From Helochares maculicollis (Eukaryota; Arthropoda; Insecta; Coleoptera; Hydrophilidae), in assembly GCA_033557835.1 (NCBI GenBank), contig JAWQRO010000271.1:1-45271 (forward strand): DNA of 45,271 bases, given 5' to 3'. Below the pieces are notes generated by a model that was given only the letters and a program-made list of their open reading frames with translations, was not told the DNA's origin and did no database searches. Position numbers and translations under genes: made by a program. Positions within the stretch are counted from its first letter, which is position 1. Each line of letters starts with the position of its first letter. Shown in pieces: positions 11,535-21,265 of this stretch.

Positions 11535-12740
11535 AATTTGGTACTTTAATCTTTTATTATTGTAACACATGCATTACTTTTACCGTTTTAGCTCTCCAAT
11601 TGAACCAGTGAATCGAATAATTGAATGTCCAGAAAACGTTGTGAAATGTTTAATTGAAAATGTGTGATGCTATAAAAACTTGTCGAAGGTTTTTAAATTA
11701 AATTCGTCTCATCGTCAGTTCAGTTCTGCCAAGATCACTTTGTTTTATTTCAAAGATAGGTATTTTTTCCATCAGCTTCATTCGGCCTGGGAAATATTCT
11801 TAGACTAAAGTTATATATTTTTTAAATTATTTTTCCATAAGAATTACGTGGACAATTTGTTAATTGGCATAAAAAATGAATTATAGTCTTCCACAAACAC
11901 TAAACCCCACTGCAAATTGCAATACATTTTTCCATGGCAGTTTGTCTGATCTGTCTAAAAATATTTTATAAGCCTATATGTAACATTTTCAGGATTTTTT
12001 CAAGTTAGAATATTTTATAGTCAACTTTTTCATTTCGAGTTTTGAGGGTTTTTCATAAATTATTCGTTATAATTTTCATGACATTTCATGATCTGTTAAT
12101 GTTTAACTTTTACGCACTTTATTTTATTATTGATTATTACGATTGCTCCATTTGTTTTTGGTTACTAAAATTTTCAGCTATGGTAATTCTTTTGAATTTT
12201 CATGTTGCTTCATTCATTATCAGAATTTTTAGCATTTAAATATTCTGAGGGATGTTCATTAATTAAAGAAAGTATTGCTGATCGGGTGGCGGGAAAAATA
12301 TATGATAAATTAGTCATACTTAAGGGTATGTTAGCGTTAGCTGTACGAGTCAAATTTTATCAAAAGTAAATATTAATGGTTATACGTTAGAGATTCTCTT
12401 TCAGGTTGTTTCGGATTACTTAAAATGGAAAATATTGATTGACCGAGAAATTCTCGCATAAGGGTTTGATGTAAATATAACGTTACATAGCTTCAGCTTA
12501 TTGAAAAGTAAAGAAGTTAATATATGCGACAAACTCGAGAAAAATAATAAGATCGACTTAAATGACGTTAATATGGACATTATGGGATGTATTTGGGGGA
12601 CCGGAAAGTAATGTCTCTGTGTAAGTCGATATTTGATTGTCATTTGGTAGCTCATTACCTATTTAGAAGACGTGTTAAAGAGATTTTGAGGTTAATGTAT
12701 CATATTTACTTCTGAATAATTAAATATTACTTTTTTTGCA
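11535..12740. other. AT-rich intergenic DNA
   Basis: 11535-11700 still resembles the 5' flank of the EcKL gene at 22557. The remainder shows no recognisable gene. A reading frame with few stops around 12380-12610 (plus, ...GYTLEILFQVVSDYLKWK...) has no domain I know. Confidence 0.4.
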
Positions 12741-12752
12741 ATTTGGGGTGAA

Positions 12753-13754
12753 ATGGCCAGCCAAATATTAGAAGAACATATTCGGCATTGTATGCTTTTT
12801 GAGTTTTCGCAATGGTAATACCGCAACTGCTGCGACTAAAAACATTTGCGATGTTTATCCAAACGCATTGGACGTTCGAAAATGCCAAAGATGGTTCTCC
12901 AAGTTCAGAACAGACAATTTTGATCTCTCGGAAGCCCATCGATCAGGATGATCAATAACATTAGATAACGGCGTGCTAAGGGTAAAAATGGAAGCAAATC
13001 CATGCCAAACAATTCAGGAACTTTTAAACAGCCCTAACCAAACTTGATCAACCATCCAAGAACATTTGCCGCAGGTTGGAAAAGTAAGCAGAGCTGGTGT
13101 TTGGGTCCCCCATAATCTATCCAAACAGAATAAAGCCAACCGGTCCATCAAGTGCAACGTATTACTTCAAAGGCATCGTATAGATCCGTTTTTTGATCGC
13201 TTGATCACTGGAGACGAAAAATGGGTCCTGTACGACAATCTGAAACGCAAAACGCAGTGGCTCAGCCGAAATGAATTACCACGAACTACTGCAAAGCCGG
13301 ATTTACACCCCAAAAAGACACTTCTGTGTGTTTGGTGGAATGCACGCAGAGTTGTTCACTTTGAAGTGTTAAAACCTGGACAAACTGTTAATGCAGATGT
13401 CTATTGTGAACAATTGGAACAACTAAACCGGTTTTTGATTGAAAAGTATCCGGCAATTTTCAACAGAAAAGGAGCTATTCTGCAACATGACAATGCAAGA
13501 TCGCACTGTGCAAAACGAACCTTAGACAAAATTAACTAATTGGTGTGGGAGGTACTGCCTCAACCACCATACTCACCCTTGGATTACTATTTATTACGAT
13601 CACTGTAACATTGCTGAGTGGCAAAAAATTAGAAAATTTTGATGATGTCCAAAATGCTATCTCGACCGATTGTTTTTACCGCTCCGTCATTGAAAATTTT
13701 AATACTAGATGGCAAAAGGTTGCTAATAACGCAGGTGAATATATTGTTGACTAG
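12753..13754 (+). mobile_element. mariner transposase pseudogene
   Basis: A nearly full-length but broken mariner transposase. It starts MASQILEEHIRHCMLFEF, then a one-base shift at about 12808 breaks the frame. A TGA follows at 12949-12951. The longest open part (13066-13539) holds LITGDEKWVLYDN (first catalytic Asp) and ILQHDNARSHCAK (second). It ends at a TAA at 13537-13539. The third block, normally PPYSPDxAPSDYxLF, is reduced to QPPYSPLDYYLL, so the third catalytic Asp is lost. The C-terminus resumes in another frame (GKKLENFDDVQNAIS, TRWQKVANNAGEYIVD) and stops at 13754. Inverted repeats were not located. Confidence 0.9.
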
Positions 13755-13759
13755 AAATA

Positions 13760-14590
13760 AAAACTTGTTAAAAATGTAGTGTGAATTTAACCTAATAATA
13801 ATGAAAAGTTTATTACCATTTTAAAGAAATTTACGGGTTCATTCATTTTCCAATTACTCGTGTTAATACAAGTGAATTTAAAATACGTTTAGTTGACTTT
13901 AATGCTACTGTACAAAGGCGACCGTACCGTCTAGTGCTGAGGAAAGGCAGGTAGTGAGCGAAAGAGTAAACAAATTGTTACAAGCAAACATTATTTAAGC
14001 ATTATAAGGTTGGTATTTTCTACCATTGTAAGTTTTTAAAGCAACAACCGAACTTTTGTTCGTCCTCTGTATTAATTAAATCTGCTTATGCTTATTTCGA
14101 GTAGTTTTAGAGCGAAATTAATCGACTAATTAAACTTTTCATTTTATTTTCAAATCTATTCAGCTGCTACTACGTTAAAACGAGAACCATACGTTCAAAT
14201 TCTTTTATATTCGATACTATGAGCTACTAAAATAACCCATTCATTTTCCGAATAGGATAATGTTTATCTGTGCCAAATTTAGCTGCTCCATATATTTTTG
14301 AAAATCGTACCTAGTTTTATCAGACATGATCAAATTAATATCCTTCAAATATGTCAAATACTCAAAATATATAAAAAAGATTTAACGTGTACATATATTA
14401 AGATATGTTAATGCAATTAACAGAGCCCTTTTGAAGATATTATTTTATTTAGCTAATAAAGTTAAATCAAGAATGATCAACAATCATAATTTATAATGAT
14501 TTGTTTTATAAATATAAAACCTTATTTCTAGTTGATATAGAGTAGGGGCATTTCTTTCGAGTTCGAAGACTAAATTATTTAAAGCATGCT
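13760..14590. other. AT-rich intergenic DNA between mariner and minus-strand OBPs
   Basis: No gene or element recognised. A TTTATT at 14593-14598 is the probable polyadenylation signal (AATAAA on the minus strand) of the OBP gene that follows. Confidence 0.45.
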
Positions 14591-14659
14591 ACTTTATTCA
14601 ATACCTAGTCATAAAAAACTAATTGAATTAAAGTAGCAATAAGAAAACTTCATATTAAG

Positions 14660-15131
14660 CTAAGCGGGCAATTTGCAGTAGTCCGTTCCAGGCCACAGAC
14701 ACTCCATTATCAGCTTGGCTCTGACGCAAACATCTTTGTCAGTTTTAGTGTTGCAGTCGCCATAATTGGGCATATTTTTCTTGTCAATCTTTTCTACGGG
14801 AAAGACAGTGCCCTTATCGTCCATAAACTGGTTTTTTTGAGCCATACAATGGTAGAAGCAAACCTTATCCTTGTCAATTTTGCAAGCGCTGTCCGAAATG
14901 CTCTGATTTTTCCTGCATTCCTTAGCCCAGGTCACCCATGGCGCGTCTTTCGAGTAAACCTTTACAAAGTATAGTCGTTAAAAATGATGAAAGTTGCACA
15001 AAATTCTAATATTGCCAAATAAAATTGATAACAAGTACAATTGTTATCAAAGACCGTCGATACTAAAACATTAGGAAAACACTCACCAAAGTAGCAAGCA
15101 CGGCAAAAGCAACTAAAAGTAACGTCTTCAT
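14660..15131 (-). CDS. Odorant-binding protein with two extra cysteines, member 4
   Basis: A minus-strand gene of two exons. Exon 1 (15131-15087) encodes the signal peptide MKTLLLVAFAVLATL and ends at GTGAGT. Exon 2 (14959-14660) follows an AAAG acceptor and starts VYSKDAPWVTWAKEC, phase 0. The protein is 114 aa. OBP hallmarks are VCFYHC (x3) and VCVRAKLIMEC (x8). Two extra cysteines occur, one at SDSAC ahead of the CFYHC pair and one near the C-terminus (TDYCKLPA), a possible extra disulphide. The segment between the third and fourth core cysteines is short and Lys/Asp-rich. It is closest to member 5 next to it and distinct from members 1-3. A TATA box lies upstream at 15197-15192. Confidence 0.87.
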
Positions 15132-15191
15132 TTCCGCTACGCAATCGGTTGTATGAGTTCGGTTTAAGCTGAGTGCAACTCGCGTTATTCC

Positions 15192-15197
15192 TTTATA
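15192..15197 (-). promoter_or_regulatory. TATA box of OBP member 4
   Basis: TATAAA on the minus strand, about 60 bases upstream of the ATG at 15131. Confidence 0.55.
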
Positions 15198-15473
15198 TGC
15201 CTAGTAGCAATTAAGACACGTACTATTTTTTCTTGTCTAGAAATGATACGAATTTAACTACATTATAATTTTCGTGTTTACTTTACTAATTCGCGAATTG
15301 TGCAATTGAAACCGCATTTTCTATCGTTTACTGTTGATTTTCTGCCCCGATGACTTGCCTGAAAGGCTTGATGATTCGCTCGTGATACGGAATTTGATAG
15401 GTAGGAGAGAAAAAGTTAGTTTTATTGCTAGCAAATAATTTTATTGACCTTACAATTCGCCGCGGCTCCACTA

Positions 15474-15882
15474 TCAAGCAATAGCTTTGGCAAAATTGAA
15501 GCCTGGGAACAGGCATTGGACCATTTCTCTCCCGGCATCGCATTTGTCGGCAATTTTGGTACCTTCATTGCACTTATAAAAATTCACTAACTCGCTAGTT
15601 TTAACTTTTCCTGCAACTACATGGCCCTTATCGTCAATTATATCGTATTTTTCCAGGATGCAGAGGTAGAAACACTTTTTTTTGATCCGGGATTGATTGG
15701 ACATTGTCAGGTATGTTGAGGGTTTTCTTGCAAATTTTCACGAACTCTGGGTTAGGTGGGGCTGTACACTCCCAAAATAGTATTAAAAATGTCTAGTTAA
15801 GTATTTAAATAAAATAATTCAAAGAAATCCTTACCAGAGCTGCCATGACTAAAAAGACGCCCCAAGGCAATAGAATATTCAT
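15474..15882 (-). pseudogene. Odorant-binding protein, member 5, with one-base frameshift
   Basis: Exon 1 (15882-15835) encodes the leader MNILLPWGVFLVMAAL and ends at GTAAGG. The acceptor giving a phase-0 join is GGGAG ending at 15769, so exon 2 runs 15768-15474 and starts CTAPPNPEFVKICKKTLN with the first core Cys. The downstream part, KKCFYLCILEKYDIIDDKGH through QCLFPGFNFAKAIA, has the other five core cysteines (CFYLC x3, CDAGREMVQC x8) but lies in a different frame. Exon 2 is 295 bases, one too many. The shift maps to an 8-base A run on the minus strand (15683-15676), and seven As would join the frames into a normal 113-aa OBP. This could be a sequencing or assembly slip or a young pseudogene. 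Everything else (splice sites, leader, TATA) looks intact. Confidence 0.75.
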
Positions 15883-15935
15883 ATTGATGGCCTCTTACAA
15901 AAATCAACTGCAAGTATTTCGAAATGAAATCGTTG

Positions 15936-15944
15936 TTTTATATA
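15936..15944 (-). promoter_or_regulatory. TATA box of OBP member 5
   Basis: TATATAAAA on the minus strand, 54 bases upstream of the ATG at 15882, the same spacing as for OBP members 1 and 2. Confidence 0.6.
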
Positions 15945-16229
15945 CATACGTAGTTTATAAATATACGCTCTTGCACTAAATAATAACGCTTTATATTTAA
16001 ATTGTAAAAGGATGTGCGCAAGTGGAAACATTTGGTTTATTTGTCATTGCTCAGGGTTCCCTTGATGAGCATAATGATAATATCAATTGGGTACATTTTA
16101 CTGTACAGTAATAAAATTATGTTTGGTAGCATATGAGTTACGTTCCAGAGCTATTATAATTTCTTTTAATTAGTTTTAATAGGAAGAGCAAGTAAAAAGT
16201 AAACAAGGTGAAAATAAACTGTTGAGATA

Positions 16230-16508
16230 AGGAAGCCCGATTTACGTCTTGTGGTTACGACCATAAAATCTTACCTATTTGGAATAGGAAAGTCCGAAAG
16301 TTCAGATGTAATCCCTGATAAGTCGTTTCTGGTTTCGAAACTCCCTGACTGGACAAAACTTTCTCGTGAATATGAACTTAAGTCCTACGTGTATTCTGGA
16401 GTTGCGGTATTTATCATTCTTTTCGTAACCTCTAATTTCATCCTCATTAACCACTTACTAAAATCGAACCCTTATTTCAATTCCTCCCGTTTTTGGCTCG
16501 TCAAGTAG
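16230..16508 (+). other. Open frame with one hydrophobic segment, possible gene fragment
   Basis: An open frame without an in-frame ATG. It reads VVTTIKSYLFGIGKSES, then LPDWTKLSREYELKSYVYSG, then a strongly hydrophobic stretch (VAVFIILFVTSNFILINHLL) and stops at 16508. The arrangement WTKL..E.K.SYVYSGV followed by a membrane segment faintly recalls the N-terminus of REEP/DP1 proteins, but this is weak. No promoter or splice sites are convincing. Most likely it is a gene fragment or a chance frame. Confidence 0.25.
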
Positions 16509-16694
16509 AGAATTTTTCTAAATTTAAGCGATTTATCTTTTATTTAGAACTCCAAAAATTCATTGTTTACCCAACGTATCACGCTTAGAAGGTTATTGAA
16601 ACAAATGAGATAATCAAGTTTCAGTTCGAACAAAGCCACTTTGTTGTTTACACATGCAGCTAGAGAACAACTGGATCACGCGTAGAAGCCGTGT

Positions 16695-17933
16695 ATGAAT
16701 TTCGACATGAGTAGTGAGCTGAAGAAATTATTGCATAAAATCGCCAGAGAAGATGGTTTTTCTGAGTATTCAATCGAAGAAGAGGATTCTAATATCAAGA
16801 AAGGTGATAATTACGTAGGTGTCATAACGCCTATTACGATCAAAGGAATCGCGGGACATTCATCGACTAAGACCTTGCGACTCGTAGTCAAACAACCACC
16901 CAAAAGCGAGGCCATGCGGAAAGAATTTCCACTCCGAGAGTGCTTCGAGCGAGAAATTTACTTTTATGAGACCGTAATTCCAGCCTTGCGCAGCTTCCAG
17001 CTCTCAAAAAACCTACCAACGAATCGATTTTTTAACAATTTCGCCGAATGCCGCGCGACTTGTCTACAAGAGAGAGAAGAGGCGCTAATCTTAGAAAATC
17101 TGCATGCAAAGAATTACCACCTATGGAATAGATTGATTCCTTTACCCGATGAACACATGAAAATGGTCTTCCAGAATTTTGGAAAGTTCCACGCCATCTC
17201 CTTTGCCATTAAGGACCAAGCCCCTGCTTTGTTCGATGACCTGACTGGATGCATGCGCGACATATTCGAAAATCATATCGAGGAATCTATAACGCTCTTC
17301 ACGAAACAGTTGGAATTGGCGAAAACGGTGTTTCATCCTGCCGCTGAAGCCCAAATCGTTCAGCGTCTCGAAAATTTTAAGACGGTCATCAGATCCTTTA
17401 TGGAAAGCTTCAAATTGGATGAAGTCTATGTAGGGCCTTATGCTGTCATTTTACAAAGAGATACCTGGCCAAACAACTTCTTGTTTAAATATACTGACGA
17501 GCACTTTCAGCCCGTCTCTTTACGAATGCTAGACTTTCAATTGGCCCGCGTGGGATCACCGATAATCGATCTCTCGTATTTTTTCTACACATCCGCTTCG
17601 AAGGACCAATTAGAAAATTATGAAAAATACCTGAAAATCTATCACGAAAGTCTCGTGGTCTTCCTGAAAGATTTGGGGAGTGATCCTCAAGTAGTATTTC
17701 CTTGGGATGTCTTCAAAAATCTTTGGAAGACTGAAGCGAAGAACGGCTTGGTCATTGTTTTCCATATGGTTCGATTATTGTTAGCTGAACCGGATAAGTT
17801 GATTGATATCGTAGATGCTGGACGAAGAGGGAACGTAATAGAAAATTTTGATGGGCAATTCGTGAAGGATGAGGTTTACAACGAAAAAATACGAAACATA
17901 GTCAAACACTTTATTAAAAATGATTTATTTTAA
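16695..17933 (+). CDS. EcKinase-like (EcKL/CHK) kinase 1, intronless, atypical catalytic loop
   Basis: A single-exon 412-aa protein, full length for the family. EcKL proteins adopt a choline/aminoglycoside-kinase fold. The founding member phosphorylates ecdysteroids at C-22, and others are linked to detoxification. Visible landmarks are KKGDNYVGVITP (residues about 35-45), the probable ATP-binding Lys66 (LRLVVKQPP), LRECFEREIYFYE, LENLHAKNYHLWNR, FGKFHAISFAI and the metal-binding MLDFQLARVGSP with Asp280. The catalytic loop is unusual: LQRDTWPNN replaces the family HGDCWxNN. Asp256 and the Asn pair are kept, but His-Gly is Gln-Arg. The first ATG is used; a second Met lies four codons in. It has no intron where four neighbours have one. 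AATAAA is at 18036-18041. Confidence 0.9.
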   Translation: MNFDMSSELKKLLHKIAREDGFSEYSIEEEDSNIKKGDNYVGVITPITIKGIAGHSSTKTLRLVVKQPPKSEAMRKEFPLRECFEREIYFYETVIPALRSFQLSKNLPTNRFFNNFAECRATCLQEREEALILENLHAKNYHLWNRLIPLPDEHMKMVFQNFGKFHAISFAIKDQAPALFDDLTGCMRDIFENHIEESITLFTKQLELAKTVFHPAAEAQIVQRLENFKTVIRSFMESFKLDEVYVGPYAVILQRDTWPNNFLFKYTDEHFQPVSLRMLDFQLARVGSPIIDLSYFFYTSASKDQLENYEKYLKIYHESLVVFLKDLGSDPQVVFPWDVFKNLWKTEAKNGLVIVFHMVRLLLAEPDKLIDIVDAGRRGNVIENFDGQFVKDEVYNEKIRNIVKHFIKNDLF

Positions 17934-18182
17934 CCGCAAGACTTCTTGAGCATCAATACATATCCCTTGTCTACTTGACAGTATTTTAATCTAAATTTAA
18001 TTTCAAAGTGTTATCAAATGTTGATATAGACTGCAAATAAATGATTATTGAGTATCCTGAATGAAATACTAAAGTATTGCTTTATGTATTTGGAATCATA
18101 TAAATTATGCTTAACGATTTTTTCTTAAATTTTCACTTTTTTATATAGCTTAATGTGATTTTGTTAATTAAATAATATATGC

Positions 18183-18335
18183 AGGACGCAGGTACAGTGC
18201 TCCTGGCTTAAAAACATGCGGGGCCGGATGGGCCTGAGTTCGGGCATTCTATTGAGAATATCTCAGGATAGAGAAGAACGCCAGGATTGTTGCCGATCTT
18301 CGATAGGAGAGGGCGCAGAAAGATGATGCTGATTC
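18183..18335 (+). mobile_element. LINE 3'-end relic
   Basis: The frame starting at 18183 reads CSWLKNMRGRMGLSSGILLR and ISQDREERQDCCRSS, then stops just after AER. This matches the C-terminus of insect non-LTR retrotransposon ORFs (W..NIR.WTGLS...L.RI.QDRE), which often end with a short GAT-rich 3' tail like the gatgatgctgat seen here. It is a 5'-truncated copy, as LINEs usually leave. Confidence 0.65.
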
Positions 18336-18339
18336 TGTC

Positions 18340-18880
18340 ATCTGAACAAAATCACCATGGGTGAAGTAACAGGAGAAGTTAATGTCTATTGCATTATCTT
18401 TGATGATCTTTATGAAGTTTTGTCTGATTTATTGATCCACTCAACCTGATATGCAATTTTTCTTAGAATATATCTCTGGGGTTTACCAGATTTGTCATAT
18501 CCAATGCTTTAGTTGATTTGTTATGAGTTTTCTTCTTTCTAGTCACATATTTATCTTGATTTTGGGTTATTATTGAAGAACGTGTTCACTATGCTCATGC
18601 TGTTGTATTCAGAAAACTGCACTAGAGGTTCACCGCTTTCGTTTCGTTGGTCTATGTCATAGTTATCTATAGTAGATTCCTGTTGAAGTCTCTTGGCATA
18701 CCCGCCAATCCGTAATGAGGCAACCTGGTGTCTTAAATCTAGTGGTAGATTTATGATTGAAACGCTATTTGGTAGCTTAAGGTGTTTAATTTGCTATTAT
18801 TCTTTAGTTTCCCTTCATTTTACAAGAAGCATCGTCAGAGGTGACGTATATTTTTAGATTGCAATAATTGTAAACAAACA
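18340..18880. other. Intergenic, unclassified
   Basis: T-rich sequence with no gene recognised. It may include 3' debris of the LINE to the left or the Penelope element to the right. Confidence 0.35.
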
Positions 18881-18884
18881 TTTA

Positions 18885-19610
18885 ATTTATTGGTAAGCAA
18901 TTGGTTGTTTTGTGTGTTTTTTCGTATTCTGGGGGGTAGGTCGGCAATATCTTTCTTAAAATGGTAATGTGTAGGATTTCCAATAGAAGACGTTTCCTTG
19001 TGTTGTTTTCTATTTCCAAAATTTTTGTGTTCTCGTAGTCGAACGAATGTTTGTTCCTTAGCGTATTTTGCTGAAGCTATGCTGTTTGGTTAATATTTGT
19101 GTTTGATTTATGTTGGTTCACTCTACCTACCAAGTGGTTGGAACGTAGTTCCAGTATAGTTTTTATTACATTCCTTGCAATTAATTTTGTAGACTACGTT
19201 GTTTAGATCCTTCTTTCTGATTTTGTTTCTTTGTGTTAGTTAATATAGATGAATTTTTTGTTGTGCTAAAGGCAGGTATAATATTAAATTTTCTACTTTG
19301 AATTCTTCGTCAGATATCTTTATGGATTTTGAGAATGTTTGTTAGTATGTTTCTTTTTTGTTATATTGGTTGGTATGAGTATATTTCTCCAACTATGTGT
19401 TGGTTTTGGTACCAGTTTATTGTAATTATATTATTGTCTTTATGTTTTAATATTGTGTCTAGTAATGAAATATTTTGTTGGTTTCTATTTCCATGGTGAA
19501 GGATAATTTAGGATGAAAGTTGTTGAAAGTGTTTAGTAATTCCTCAGTTTTGTTAGGGTAATATGTATGTTTTTAAAAACGTCAATTCTGACGATGCTTC
19601 TTCAATTATG
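18885..19610 (-). mobile_element. Penelope-like element relic (RT thumb and GIY-YIG end)
   Basis: The minus strand carries a Penelope-like retroelement 3' half. At about 19540-19400 it shows LLNTFNNFHPKLSFTMEIE and NWYQKPTHSWRN, the end of the reverse transcriptase domain. At about 19210-19130 comes NNVVYKINCKECNK, the start of the GIY-YIG endonuclease. It ends near ILPTYPPEYE at about 18930. Many stops and small indels are present. The same sequence, with clear base-level similarity, recurs on the plus strand at 43285-43735, which confirms a repeated element. Confidence 0.75.
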
Positions 19611-19619
19611 ATGTGAAAC
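19588..19619 (+). ncRNA. Hammerhead-ribozyme-like core (hypothesis)
   Basis: CTGACGA, then T, a potential 5-bp stem (GCTTC/GATGT, two mismatches), then GAAAC. CTGANGA...GAAA is the hammerhead core, and Penelope-like elements are known to carry hammerheads. Flanking stems I and III were not resolved. A related copy lies at 36902-36933. Confidence 0.3.
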
Positions 19620-19624
19620 TGTAA

Positions 19625-21260
19625 AGATTAATAGCTAATAAAACATCTCAAGCCACAAATAGCGTTTAAATAATAAATAAACCAACAAACAAATAAAAAT
19701 ACGCTATACAAAATAGAATACAAATATCTAGAAAGATCATGGTGGGAATAGATCCTGAAATTATCTTGAAAGTAAATTTAGTAATAGTAGTAAAATTAAA
19801 AGACCCGAAAACGGAGTTCTTACCTATAAGTCCTTCAAGACCGACTACAAACTTTTTCCTGTTTTGCTGACCTAAGAAATTGTAGATTCCCACGTCATTT
19901 TAAACGTCGACCATGACTTTTTAAGTCCCTGAAATATCTTTCTAAGAAAGAAACCATCAGATGGCTCAAGACCACGACTTTTACAACTTTTATTTTCAGT
20001 CGGAAAGTTGGATTATGGACAAGAATAGAAGTAAGGAAGGAATCATGCTTTTGAGAGCTCTTCTGGTGGTTTTCGATCAGCACTTTAATATTATTACAAC
20101 TAGTACTCTTATGTTATATGAAGGATATTTATCATTCTCTAACTTTATGTACATTTTTCTTAGAGACTAATACGACGCTTTTCGAAGCCTTTCAAAGTAA
20201 TGTTTTTTCTATTTTTATATGTCTGGAAGATAGACATCAAAAACAAGATAAAGACTGACCTACTATTTCTTCGTTTGTTGTCGTTTTTACTACATACTGA
20301 CTAATGTTGAGTTTGAAAACCAACAAGATATTCCATAAACTGTATTTCCCAGCATATATCAGGAAATCAGCAGATACTTCTTAAGATAAATATTGCAAAA
20401 GGCCTTGCCGTACTTAATGGCTATCTACGAGTGGGACTCCACGTATATAACTGGGGTACTCATTTAATAGGCTTCTGGAGCGTTTTTTCTAAACGTTGAT
20501 TTTAGATAGCTTTGCAGATAACCACCTTGTTGTTGTTTTTATATAAGAAATTTTGAACTCACAGAACAACGACACATTTTAGCATATGTTAATAACACAT
20601 TTTATATATAGCAATATTGATCCAACCAGAAGTTTTTTTTAATATTTGGAATTTATCATCAACACCTTTTCAGTATTTATTGTATCTTCCAATTTTAAAA
20701 TATGTAAATGGACTCATTCAAATGCAAGATCACGTACATTTTCAGCTTACGTAGCTTTCTAACGGTTACTTAAACATCAGAATAATTTTTTAATCTATAC
20801 GAGCATGTGTTCTGCTTAATTGGGTAGGATACGTTTTGGTAGTGCTATATTTCTTCAATTATTTCAATAATTTTACAAACGTTTTATTTACATTACAGAA
20901 TGAACTTTGTTACTAGTTTTGAATATTTACTGTAAAGATCAATTTATGAAATAATTTTTATTTAGAAATTGCGGTTATTAATTTAATATAAATCACTAAG
21001 ATTTCAGCTGTTTATCGAATTTTTACCATAAATTATTAATGTATTTACTTATTTCATTTTCAAATGAAAACTAAGTATTACAAAAAATGTGAGTTTAAGG
21101 GAAAATGAAAAAATCTGGTTCTAAAAAAATTGCGAGAGAATATATATAATTCATACTATTGTTTAACTTAAATAAATAAATCGCTTTGTTGAATCCAACA
21201 GTAGGAGCAACATTCTAACAATTTTCATTAAATACTTTTCTAATATCACACATTTTGTAA
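19625..21260. other. AT-rich intergenic DNA
   Basis: 19590-19680 has a counterpart at 36905-36995 (shared run tgtaaag.atagtagc.aataaaac and aaatagcgt.taaataataaat), so it belongs to a repeat, probably the Penelope-like family. Overlapping open frames on both strands at 19666-20170 lack any domain I recognise. The rest shows nothing. Confidence 0.4.
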
Positions 21261-21265
21261 AAGAG

